Shown here one piece after another: positions 1-6,627 of a stretch of DNA of 14,273 bases (position 1 is its first letter; each line of letters begins with the position of its first letter). Position numbers and translations under genes: made by a program. The stretch comes from Candidatus Thorarchaeota archaeon. Lineage in GTDB: Archaea; Asgardarchaeota; Thorarchaeia; Thorarchaeales; Thorarchaeaceae. Location of the stretch: NCBI GenBank assembly GCA_016840245.1, contig JAEOST010000792.1, positions 1 through 14,273 of the forward strand, written 5' to 3'. The notes beneath the pieces were generated by a model. The model made no database searches and was not told where the DNA came from. It saw nothing but the letters and a program-made list of their open reading frames with translations.

Positions 1-825
1 ATACCAAGGCACGACTTCACAATGTTACCAGCAATTGAAGATATTGACAGAACAAAGCACTTCATACCTTGGACTCATCGAATATACCACATCCAAGATG
101 ACAACATGTTCGAGATGGAGAATCCTGGGGAGCCCTTCAAGGCACTACTCACCCCTTCTCGTAAGATGGATATCTGTGATCTGAGTATCTACGACAACCG
201 TTGGGTCTACTTTGGTTGGGGACATTCGATTATCTTCACAGCAGATTACGAGGACGGGTACTCCCAGACCTCAAGACCAGTTTACGATTATGTCAGACTG
301 GTTGAGATTGCACAGACAAACTGGCAGTTTCTAGACGTCCTGAAGGACATTGTGACTTTCACAATAGCCTCATTCAACAGACACTATGAGAGCATGAAGA
401 TAAACGAACTACAGTCAGCGATTGATGAGATACGTTCATTCAGAAATGGAATGGACCGCATTCTCAGCAACTATCGAGGAGTGAAAATCACTTTTGATAC
501 TGAGAAACGAGTTTTGCTCAGGGAACTCCATGAGCGATGGTTGACGAATAGCATGCTTGAAAACCTTCTTGCAGATCTACATAGGATTGAGGAGCTTCTC
601 GACCAATTACACCAGCGACAGAAGGAGACCCGTGAGGAGTCTCTGAACACTATTGCTCTACTCTTTACGATTGTAGGAATAATAGAAATTATCGCGCTTG
701 TCATTGATGTATTAAGTCCGATAACCGCACTTCATCCCTTTACTCAATTGCTAATCATTGGTGCAGGAACAGTATTGATGGCTGCAATCATCTTGCTATA
801 TCTAAGAATATCTGAGCGCAGGTAG
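1..825 (+). CDS. Membrane protein with C-terminal helical hairpin (5' end outside the window)
   Basis: The reading frame is open to the left edge, so the true start is probably outside the window. The first ATG is at 22, giving 267 residues from there. Residue numbers count from that ATG. The N-terminal part is soluble and aromatic-rich (for example W61, Y63, F64, W66). A long charged helical stretch follows (about 125-206) with heptad-like leucines, as in a coiled coil. Two hydrophobic helices at about 208-231 and 240-261 end in a short basic tail. A soluble domain, long helix and two terminal membrane helices resemble the CorA magnesium channel layout, but the CorA GMN signature is absent after the first helix. 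I therefore do not call it CorA. The amidotransferase gene starts directly after its TAG stop, so the two are probably co-transcribed. Function unknown. Confidence 0.75.
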   Translation: MPRHDFTMLPAIEDIDRTKHFIPWTHRIYHIQDDNMFEMENPGEPFKALLTPSRKMDICDLSIYDNRWVYFGWGHSIIFTADYEDGYSQTSRPVYDYVRLVEIAQTNWQFLDVLKDIVTFTIASFNRHYESMKINELQSAIDEIRSFRNGMDRILSNYRGVKITFDTEKRVLLRELHERWLTNSMLENLLADLHRIEELLDQLHQRQKETREESLNTIALLFTIVGIIEIIALVIDVLSPITALHPFTQLLIIGAGTVLMAAIILLYLRISERR

Positions 826-1572
826 GTGGGATTCTGTTTGAACTTGGAAGAAAGTGATGTGATAATTCTTGAGGCTGATGGTCAGATTGACGGCACCCAT
901 GGATATGGAACACCAATTCATGATGCACTCACAGAACACAAAATCACATCTTCAATCTTGTCAATATCTCATAGTACCGAAGTACTGCAGAAACTTCCAA
1001 AGAAACCACTAATTCTGTCAGGTGGGATGACTGAGGTGACAACAGATATTGATTGGATTCGTGAGCTAAAGTCCTTCGTCTTAGATATCATCTCACAGAA
1101 TCAACAGACTGGACAGAAGGAACGACAGTCTATACTTGGTATATGCTTCGGAGCCCAGATTATTGGTGAGTGCTATGACAAAGGGAGCGTCACGTATCTG
1201 GATGATCCAGAGATTGGTGTGAGTCGAATTATTCTGGATGTTGAAAATCACCCATTGTTTTCTGGATTCTCTAAGGAATTCGATGCATATTCGTTCCATT
1301 ATAATCAAATCTGGTCTGACAAGGTCACTGTACTCTCACAACAACTCCACAAGGGCCATCAGTTTATCCAAGCTTTCGAGATTCCTGATGCATCTGTATT
1401 TGGTGTTCAGTTTCATCCGGAGTTCAGTCATGACCAGATGACCACTCTCTACAAAACCTACAGGAAACTGATTAGAGAACTCGGATTCGACTTGCAACCG
1501 ATAATTGATACACTTCCTCCCATCTCTGGAAATCGGCTATTATTGAAGAACTTCTATGATCATTGTTACTAA
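826..1572 (+). CDS. Class I glutamine amidotransferase domain protein (GuaA-N-like)
   Basis: This is a stand-alone glutaminase-type domain that would release ammonia from glutamine for a partner enzyme. The catalytic triad is visible: nucleophile Cys107 in GICFG (105-109) and His197 with Glu199 in QFHPE. The C-terminal LLLKNFYDHC resembles the end of GMP synthase glutaminase subunits. At 248 residues it is longer than a typical 190-residue GuaA subunit, and the N-terminal region does not match the usual start of that subunit. GMP synthase subunit is therefore possible but unproven; a PuuD-like hydrolase is an alternative. The GTG at 826 follows the upstream stop with no gap. A TTG at 838 has a better-placed ribosome binding site (aggtggg at about 824-830) and may be the real start. 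No synthetase partner gene is visible nearby. It converges on the acetyltransferase gene with zero bases between the stops. Confidence 0.88.
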   Translation: MGFCLNLEESDVIILEADGQIDGTHGYGTPIHDALTEHKITSSILSISHSTEVLQKLPKKPLILSGGMTEVTTDIDWIRELKSFVLDIISQNQQTGQKERQSILGICFGAQIIGECYDKGSVTYLDDPEIGVSRIILDVENHPLFSGFSKEFDAYSFHYNQIWSDKVTVLSQQLHKGHQFIQAFEIPDASVFGVQFHPEFSHDQMTTLYKTYRKLIRELGFDLQPIIDTLPPISGNRLLLKNFYDHCY

Positions 1573-2127
1573 CTACTTAGTCTTGACATAGAAGAAGCTC
1601 TCATACTCAGCAAACTCTCCAAAGTTAGTGCGATGTAATCGAGAGACCCTTGTATACCCTCTCTTTTCATGAAATTTGATAGAAGGGTCATTGTGTTTGG
1701 GTGCTATTGCTGCAAAGACAACCACAGAACATCCTACATACTCTTCCATCTTTTGGTAGATATAGGATGCAACGCCACTTCGTAGAAACCCAGTCTTAAC
1801 CGCAACTTGCTTCACATAAACATAATCAGAGGAGAGGATGCTTTCTGTCAATCTTCTAGATTCATCATCAATCCACGCCATGTCATCAAGAAGAGTCAGG
1901 TCCATCTTGTTCCCAACTTCTGCATAACCCAGCAATTCACCCTTTGCATCCTTTACTACAAAGAATCGTATCTCTCCTGTTTCAATGAGATGCTTCACGT
2001 GTTCATCATCATGGTGGATAACAAGAAAACCACCCGGATCACTCGAACCAACATGAGAGTTGTTTATCTCAACAATTGCTGGTACATCTTCTTGCGTAGC
2101 CAATGAGAAATGGAGTTCACTTATCAC
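1573..2127 (-). CDS. GNAT family N-acetyltransferase
   Basis: GNAT enzymes move an acetyl group from acetyl-CoA to an amine. The fold can be followed: an N-terminal strand with a 'xxATxEDxPAIVEI' type start (about 5-22), a central strand with LGYAEV (66-71), then the acetyl-CoA motif VYVKQVAV (103-110) followed by the pyrophosphate loop LRSGVAS (115-121) and its helix. The C-terminal part has the common 'xxSIKFHEKRGY' segment (148-158), where the tyrosine often helps catalysis. The length (184 residues) is normal. The start is GTG at 2127, with GAGGT three bases upstream. The substrate cannot be read from the sequence; it could be a small molecule or a protein N-terminus. The gene is divergent from the acyl-CoA dehydrogenase gene. 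Confidence 0.85.
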   Translation of the reverse strand: MISELHFSLATQEDVPAIVEINNSHVGSSDPGGFLVIHHDDEHVKHLIETGEIRFFVVKDAKGELLGYAEVGNKMDLTLLDDMAWIDDESRRLTESILSSDYVYVKQVAVKTGFLRSGVASYIYQKMEEYVGCSVVVFAAIAPKHNDPSIKFHEKRGYTRVSRLHRTNFGEFAEYESFFYVKTK

Positions 2128-2283
2128 GAGACCTCGATTGATAGAGAATTCTGAGGTGCTATTTCAAACTACCTGAGAATTGTATTCACCTTAGTATCGA
2201 TTACCTATATTCTCTTTATTGAAATCATTCCAGAACACATTTTACGCGCAACTACAAATCTGATTTTGAAGGGGCTGACAAAT

Positions 2284-4002
2284 ATGATACTGCTAAATCC
2301 TAACAAACTTACACGAGAGTACCCAGACAAGGAATCAAAACAGATTATGGAGAGGACAATCCAGTTCTTTGAGAATAAGGGAAAAATCAAGCTCAAGAAT
2401 GATGATCATGCGCTAGTATGGTATCAAGATTTCCTTGATTATGTCAAGAACGAGGAAATCTTCTACAAAATGCTGACACCACCAGAATATGGAGAGAAGG
2501 ATTGTCGTTGGGACACTTGGCGGAACATGGAGTTCAATGAGATTCTAGCTTTCTATGGACTTCACTACTGGTATACTTGGCAGGTGACAGCCCTTGGATT
2601 AGGACCAATATGGATGAGCAAGAATGAGGAAGTTAAGAAAAAGACCGCACAATTGCTGAAAGATGGTGGAGTCTTCGCGTTCGGATTAAGTGAGCAGAAT
2701 CATGGGGCTGATATCTATTCAACTGAAATGCTTCTAAAGGATTTGGGGGATAACAAATACGAAGCACGGGGTAGTAAATACTACATAGGAAATGGCAATA
2801 TAGCTAGCCTGGTTTCCATCTTCGCAAAGACCGATAAACCTACAGATCCAGATGATGAGAAATACGGCAGCTACGTATTCTTTGTTGCTGATTCACAACA
2901 CGAGAAGTATGAATGTGTTAGAAATCTCGTTGCAGTCCAATCTTACGTGGCTGAATACAAACTCAACGACTATCCAATAACCGATGCAGATATTCTTTCC
3001 AGAGCACGTGATGCGTGGGACTGCACGTTGAATACAGTCAATCTGTGCAAGTACAACCTAGGTTGGGCATCAATCGGGATTTGTACTCATGCACTCTACG
3101 AGGCCATCAACCACGCTGCCAATCGGAATCTCTATGGTGGGTGGGTCACTGACTTCTCGCACGTTCGTCAATTATTAGTTGATGCTTACGTACGCTTAGT
3201 AGCGATGAAGCTATTTGCCACACGAGCCGGAGATTACATGAGAACGGCCTCTCTTGAAGATCGTCGTTACATTCTCTATAACAGCATGGTGAAGATGAAG
3301 GTCACCAGTGAAGGAGAGAAAGTTATAGACCTATTGTGGGATGTGATTGCCGCCAGAGGATTTGAGGCTGAAACGTATTTCTCTGCAGCTACAAGGGACA
3401 TTCGAGCGTTGCCAAAATTAGAGGGAACAGTCCACGTCAACATGGCTCAGATAATCAAGTTCATGCCAGCCTATTTCTTCATGAGTGACGAGTGCCCTGA
3501 GATTTCAACTATAGACACTCCTAAACATGACGAATTCATGTTCAAACAAGGTCCCACAAAGGGGATGAGTCTGATACGTTTTCATGACTATCGTAAGACG
3601 TTTGATACTATCAGCTTACCAAATTTGGACATCTTCAAGGAGCAGATTCAGGTCTTCAACGAGTTCATGGCTGAGGCGACCCCTGATGAAAAACAGGGAG
3701 AGGATCTTGACTTCATTCTAAATGCTGGAGAACTATTCACCTTAGTAGTATATGGACAGCTCATCATTGAAAACGCTAAGGAATTTGACATCAATGATAC
3801 ACTACTCGATCAGATATTCGATTATATCGTGCGTGATTTCTCATCGTACGCCCTGAAGCTTCACTCCAAACCAAGCAGTACAGAACAGCAGCAGGAAATA
3901 CTTCTGAGATGTATTAGGAAACCAAACGTTGACGAAGAACGTTTTGGGAAAGTTTGGGATGAAGTTTTGTCGTTGAAGGGTCTGTATGAGATGAAGAAAT
4001 AG
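2284..4002 (+). CDS. Acyl-CoA dehydrogenase family protein, long form
   Basis: A flavoprotein of the acyl-CoA dehydrogenase superfamily, which oxidises an acyl-CoA to the trans-2-enoyl-CoA. I start it at ATG 2284 (572 residues), 9-10 bases after GGGG; an in-frame TTG at 2266 would add six residues. Residues in this numbering: the FAD/substrate motif FGLSEQNHGAD at about 133-143 (family form Y-M-T-E-P-x-x-G-S-D), a beta domain with KYYIGNGNIAS at about 165-175, and a C-terminal four-helix domain with LGWASIGIC and FSHVRQLL. LEGT at 379-382 matches the family's Y-E-G-T, making Glu380 the likely catalytic base. About 190 residues follow that point, so it is far longer than the usual 380-400 and resembles family members with an extra C-terminal domain. 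No electron-transfer flavoprotein, thiolase or hydratase gene is nearby. Substrate unknown. Confidence 0.88.
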   Translation: MILLNPNKLTREYPDKESKQIMERTIQFFENKGKIKLKNDDHALVWYQDFLDYVKNEEIFYKMLTPPEYGEKDCRWDTWRNMEFNEILAFYGLHYWYTWQVTALGLGPIWMSKNEEVKKKTAQLLKDGGVFAFGLSEQNHGADIYSTEMLLKDLGDNKYEARGSKYYIGNGNIASLVSIFAKTDKPTDPDDEKYGSYVFFVADSQHEKYECVRNLVAVQSYVAEYKLNDYPITDADILSRARDAWDCTLNTVNLCKYNLGWASIGICTHALYEAINHAANRNLYGGWVTDFSHVRQLLVDAYVRLVAMKLFATRAGDYMRTASLEDRRYILYNSMVKMKVTSEGEKVIDLLWDVIAARGFEAETYFSAATRDIRALPKLEGTVHVNMAQIIKFMPAYFFMSDECPEISTIDTPKHDEFMFKQGPTKGMSLIRFHDYRKTFDTISLPNLDIFKEQIQVFNEFMAEATPDEKQGEDLDFILNAGELFTLVVYGQLIIENAKEFDINDTLLDQIFDYIVRDFSSYALKLHSKPSSTEQQQEILLRCIRKPNVDEERFGKVWDEVLSLKGLYEMKK

Positions 4003-4028
4003 TAGTCGTCTGTTTCAAATCCTACAAG

Positions 4029-4062
4029 AAGAGTATGCCTATTCTTTTCAAAGCATACTCTT
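4029..4062. terminator. Inverted repeat in the convergent intergenic region, possible two-way terminator
   Basis: A perfect 10-bp stem, AAGAGTATGC at 4029-4038 and GCATACTCTT at 4053-4062, encloses a 14-base loop. It lies 26 bases after the dehydrogenase stop and 17 bases before the ZIP stop, between two convergent genes. The right arm runs into T-rich sequence on the plus strand. The position suits a terminator serving both genes. Archaeal termination usually depends on T-tracts rather than hairpins, so the assignment is tentative. Confidence 0.45.
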
Positions 4063-4079
4063 TCGGTTTAGTTCTTCTA

Positions 4080-4880
4080 CTATCCTCCAAAGAGGAATGT
4101 GAAGACATTATCCAGGGTCATCATGATGAAGAACCCGATCATGATTCCCCATGTTGCTAGACGTTCATTGCCCTCAGAATGACTCTCAGGTACCATTTCA
4201 TCTCCCACAACAAATATCATAGCACCTGCAGCAAACGCTAGTCCATAAGGTAAGAGAAAGACAGCAAAGGTAACTACAGATACACCAAGGATTCCTCCAA
4301 TAGGTTCTACAAGTCCGGTCAAAAGAGCAAGACCTGCTGCATACTTTCTGGAGTAACCTTCTCGGACCATTGGTGCGGCAACAGCAAGCCCCTCAGGTAT
4401 ATTTTGGAGTGCAATCGCCACTGCGACTGATACGCCTGTCAGGGTATCACCTGTTCCAAAAGACACACCCACTGCAAGACCCTCTGGGAAGTTATGGATT
4501 GTAATTGCCAAGACAAGCAGCCAGACCCTTGCCATGGTCGAGGATGGTCCCTCCTGACCCTTCTCGAAGTGCTCATGCGGTATATAGCGATCAGCCACGT
4601 GGACAAAGAGACCCCCAAGAAGGAGACCAAGACCAACAACTGTGATTACCTGTGTCCAGTCATTCGCTGGTGCGATGATATCAATTGCAGGCACAAGCAG
4701 GCTGAATGCAGATGCTGCTAACATCACACCTGCAGCAAATCCTAACATGAGGTCTAGACTTCTCCTACTGAAGTCGCTCTTCACCAATATCGGAAGCGCT
4801 CCTAATCCCGTAGCACAACCTGCCAGAAGACTAGCGAGCAATCCAAGCACAATTGGGTCGTCAGGAAGGACAAACTGCAT
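4080..4880 (-). CDS. ZIP family divalent metal transporter
   Basis: A membrane transporter that brings zinc or related divalent metals into the cytoplasm. It has about eight hydrophobic segments. The two signature metal-site helices are clear: HNFPEGLAVG and QNIPEGLAVA, with the ligand pattern H-N-x-P-E then N-x-P-E. A third conserved segment, GLVEPIGG, and DEMVPESHSEGNE near the C-terminus are also typical of the GufA/ZupT branch. The loop after the third helix holds HEHFEKG, a short histidine stretch that may bind metal. I choose ATG at 4880 (266 residues) because GAGGTG lies just upstream; a GTG at 4886 inside that element would add two residues. A TATA-like box at 4915-4922 would put the transcript start about 13 bases before the ATG. 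Metal preference cannot be read directly. Confidence 0.92.
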   Translation of the reverse strand: MQFVLPDDPIVLGLLASLLAGCATGLGALPILVKSDFSRRSLDLMLGFAAGVMLAASAFSLLVPAIDIIAPANDWTQVITVVGLGLLLGGLFVHVADRYIPHEHFEKGQEGPSSTMARVWLLVLAITIHNFPEGLAVGVSFGTGDTLTGVSVAVAIALQNIPEGLAVAAPMVREGYSRKYAAGLALLTGLVEPIGGILGVSVVTFAVFLLPYGLAFAAGAMIFVVGDEMVPESHSEGNERLATWGIMIGFFIMMTLDNVFTFLFGG

Positions 4881-4914
4881 TGACACACCTCGAAGTGACT
4901 AAGGTATAGCTTCC

Positions 4915-4922
4915 AAGTATAA
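4915..4922 (-). promoter_or_regulatory. TATA-like box of the ZIP transporter gene
   Basis: TTATACTT on the minus strand. About 25 bp downstream falls near 4893, leaving a leader of roughly 13 bases before ATG 4880. This is inferred from spacing only. Confidence 0.4.
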
Positions 4923-4957
4923 GACAATTACCCTCTAACATTGAGTATCAATAATTA

Positions 4958-4975
4958 TTGGAACACGTGTTCCAA
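4958..4975. promoter_or_regulatory. Perfect 18-bp palindrome, likely operator
   Basis: TTGGAACACGTGTTCCAA is its own reverse complement over all 18 bases. It sits in the divergent region between the ZIP transporter and the six-helix membrane protein, 12 bp upstream of the TATA-like box of the plus-strand gene and about 36 bp upstream of that of the ZIP gene. Dimeric archaeal regulators bind such sites. A metal-responsive DtxR- or ArsR-type regulator is a natural guess given the ZIP gene, but no regulator gene is in the window. Confidence 0.55.
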
Positions 4976-4986
4976 AGAATTCGGCG

Positions 4987-4994
4987 AATATAAG
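4987..4994 (+). promoter_or_regulatory. TATA-like box of the six-helix membrane protein gene
   Basis: AATATAAG on the plus strand. A start site about 25 bp downstream (near 5016) gives a leader of about 27 bases that contains GGAG at 5029-5032, ten bases before ATG 5043. Confidence 0.4.
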
Positions 4995-5042
4995 ATGGTG
5001 TTTACCACAATATCATGAACGCGTCGATGGAGATGCTTCACA

Positions 5043-5726
5043 ATGTCTGAATTAATTGGAACTCGACTGAAGGTCGCAGCTGTCTTTGTCTTCATAGGAT
5101 TCCTAATGACGATTGGGATGACTGTAGGGACGTTACTAGATCCCGAAGGTGGCCAATTCCATGAGGCAACAGATCCTCAGAACATAATCAATGACCTCAC
5201 AACTGCACAACCCGGTGAGATATCCATGCAGCTTGCTGGGATAGTCTTTGATACATTCTTCATTGTGGGTTATGTCGGTATTTTTTATGGAATGTATATA
5301 CTCATCAAAGAGAAGGAACCTTTCTTTCCCAAGTTAGCACTCACTCTAGGACTGATGACTGGTTTCTGTGATATGGTTGAGAATGCCATCCACGTTGCAC
5401 TCTTGAATGGAGTTCCCGCTGGATGGACGCCAGACGACGTGTATTTCGCAACTCTCTGGTCTTTCACCTTCATCAAGGATTTAACAAGCTACATGGCTGG
5501 CATGATTTTCATAGTCATGCTCATCGTGGCTCTCAGTAATCCGCCTGAACTGAAGATTTACAAGATTGCGCTTGCTATACTTGTCTCTCTCTATGTTGGA
5601 TTGGGCTCTATCGCTATCGTGGAGAACTCATTTCTCATCCTCAGAAATTTGAGCTTCATGATAGACATGCTACTGGGCGCAGTGATCCTTAATCGAATAT
5701 CCTCTCAACTTCCATTAGAAACTTGA
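5043..5726 (+). CDS. Six-helix integral membrane protein of unknown function
   Basis: I do not recognise a family. The 227-residue protein has about six hydrophobic segments: roughly 11-32, 62-88, 95-120, 134-163, 172-191 and 194-217. The loop between the first two (33-61) is acidic and polar and holds ATDPQNIINDL; it may face outside. Charged or polar residues fall inside helices (D110, E113 and H117 in the third; K145 and D146 in the fourth; E194 in the sixth), suggesting a functional site in the membrane. The ATG start has GGAG ten bases upstream. The gene diverges from the ZIP transporter across a region with an 18-bp palindrome, so a shared regulator is possible. A seven-T run just after the stop is a likely terminator. 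Confidence 0.75.
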   Translation: MSELIGTRLKVAAVFVFIGFLMTIGMTVGTLLDPEGGQFHEATDPQNIINDLTTAQPGEISMQLAGIVFDTFFIVGYVGIFYGMYILIKEKEPFFPKLALTLGLMTGFCDMVENAIHVALLNGVPAGWTPDDVYFATLWSFTFIKDLTSYMAGMIFIVMLIVALSNPPELKIYKIALAILVSLYVGLGSIAIVENSFLILRNLSFMIDMLLGAVILNRISSQLPLET

Positions 5727-5737
5727 TGAAAATCAGG

Positions 5738-5744
5738 TTTTTTT
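5738..5744 (+). terminator. Poly-T terminator
   Basis: Seven consecutive T residues begin 12 bases after the stop of the six-helix membrane protein gene. Archaeal RNA polymerase commonly stops at such tracts. Confidence 0.45.
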
Positions 5745-5816
5745 ATGTAGATGTGAGAGTAGGGCACTAAGAGAAACATAAATCTGCAAATTTCCGTCAT
5801 CGTATCAAGACCCATA

Positions 5817-6326
5817 TTGAATAGTGAAAAAAGCAGCTTCTCATGGAAGGGACTACTTGCACTTCTGATAATCCTAATCATTGTGAGTATGGTAGCGTTT
5901 GTACTCTCTAGTATAGAGGGATTCTTTGCAGGTGTAATAGCAGTCTTCCTAGGATTGATTATCAGCTTCTTTCGAGATGATATCAAGGGAGTATTGGGAC
6001 TCAAAGATGAGAGAGAGGAACCTATCATAGTTGTTGATGGGAGTGACAAACATCTTCAGAAACTCGAGAAGAAGATTGCCAAAGAACGGAAAAACCTAGC
6101 AAAGTTGGTAGCAGAGTCTGATACAGAACCCTCTGACAAGAAGCAGCGAAAAATCATCCAAGAGATAATAGAAGAAGCCACTGGGTTGGTTGCACTGTTA
6201 GATCAGGCAAAATCAGTTGCAATACGCCTGAAAGACTCCGACCTAGTTCAGCACTATGATGCTCTCATCATAGAGATTGAGGCAGTTCGTGATAAGGAAT
6301 CAACCAGACTGAGTGAAGAGAATTGA
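5817..6326 (+). CDS. Small membrane-anchored coiled-coil protein, unknown function
   Basis: I do not recognise a family. The 169-residue product has two closely spaced hydrophobic helices at the N-terminus (about 12-29 and 33-51), then a charged cytoplasmic part. Residues about 75-100 are lysine- and glutamate-rich with a coiled-coil pattern (HLQKLEKKIAKERKNLAKL). After a short hydrophilic linker, more helix follows from about 108 to 160. The start is TTG at 5817: the only other in-frame starts lie inside the first membrane helix and would destroy it. A TATA-like ACATAAAT at 5776-5783 would place the transcript start about 10 bases upstream. The stop is eight bases before the 3' end of the opposite-strand tRNA gene. 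The layout suggests a membrane-anchored scaffold or regulator, which is inference. Confidence 0.68.
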   Translation: MNSEKSSFSWKGLLALLIILIIVSMVAFVLSSIEGFFAGVIAVFLGLIISFFRDDIKGVLGLKDEREEPIIVVDGSDKHLQKLEKKIAKERKNLAKLVAESDTEPSDKKQRKIIQEIIEEATGLVALLDQAKSVAIRLKDSDLVQHYDALIIEIEAVRDKESTRLSEEN

Positions 6327-6351
6327 AATAGAAGTGGTGGGCCCAAGGGGA

Positions 6352-6381
6352 ATCTCGAAGCACATAGAAACCATATGCTAT
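6352..6381 (-). other. tRNA intron in the T loop (about position 59/60)
   Basis: Removing about 30 bases here leaves a normal seven-base T loop, TTCGAAT, closed by AGGGG/CCCCT. The insertion folds well: AGCATATG pairs with TATGTGCT around the loop GTTTC. Outside it, TCGA of the T loop pairs with a second TCGA at the intron end, with three-base bulges on opposite strands. That is the bulge-helix-bulge shape cut by archaeal splicing endonuclease. The exact cut points may shift by one base. Confidence 0.75.
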
Positions 6382-6398
6382 TTCGAACCCCTGACCGT

Positions 6399-6428
6399 TC
6401 CCCTGCAGGGAGGATATCTCCACACATA
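6399..6428 (-). other. tRNA intron near the 3' side of the anticodon stem (about 42/43 to 43/44)
   Basis: The anticodon loop and CCTG of the 3' stem strand run without a break, so there is no intron at the canonical 37/38 site. Extra sequence then precedes the variable loop (CGGTC or similar). In the precursor, exon CCTG can pair with CAGG at 6402-6405, and the intron contains GGAG-ATATC-CTCC. The bulges are less regular than in the T-loop intron, so the borders are approximate. The choice made here leaves a C-A mismatch at pair 27-43. Confidence 0.55.
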
Positions 6429-6627
6429 CAGGTTATGAGCCTGGTGCTCTACCAAGCTGAGCTATGGGCCCGTGGGTGCCAAAGGCAATGTTATTGCATT
6501 TGCATTGAGATATTAACGTTGCGTCAAAGAAACTTGACTTAGAATTGGATGAAACTAAGAATCATGTTTCTTTACCTACTCGTGATGAGATAGAATGGAA
6601 ACAAAGGCCAGAGATGTAAAGTAATTA

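Larger units (their letters stand above)
6335..6471 (-). tRNA. tRNA with anticodon CAU (elongator Met or Ile2), two introns
   Basis: The acceptor arms GGGCCCA (6465-6471) and TGGGCCC (6339-6345) pair over seven bases, followed by discriminator A and an encoded CCA (6335-6337). The D arm is GCTC-AGCTTGGTA-GAGC, the anticodon arm is CCAGG-CTCATAA-CCTG, and the T stem is AGGGG with CCCCT. The gene is 134 bases without CCA, about 60 more than a mature tRNA. The excess is one insertion of about 30 bases after the anticodon stem and one of about 30 bases inside the T loop. The anticodon stem lacks the three G-C pairs typical of initiator tRNA and the first pair is G-C, so it is not the initiator. 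The GGGCCCA acceptor resembles archaeal tRNA-Ile, so the Ile2 type with a modified C34 is a real alternative to elongator Met. Confidence 0.85.

Noticed and set aside
4642..4902. Open frame on the plus strand opposite the ZIP transporter.
   Set aside because: It lies entirely or mostly antisense to a clearly recognised gene, has no ribosome binding site and no recognisable protein features.
5033..5045. The 13-mer atgcttcacaatg occurs here and again at 7112-7124.
   Set aside because: One is a start region and the other lies inside a gene in another context. About one such 13-base match is expected by chance in a window of this size.
6352..6390. TTCGA direct repeats around the 30-base T-loop insertion could be a target-site duplication of a small mobile element.
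   Set aside because: The insertion has no coding capacity or terminal repeats, and its fold matches a spliceable tRNA intron with bulges of three bases, so an intron explains it better.
6399..6432. A canonical 37/38 anticodon-loop intron in the CAU tRNA.
   Set aside because: The loop CTCATAA is followed without a break by CCTG, which pairs with the 5' stem strand, so the interruption must lie after that.
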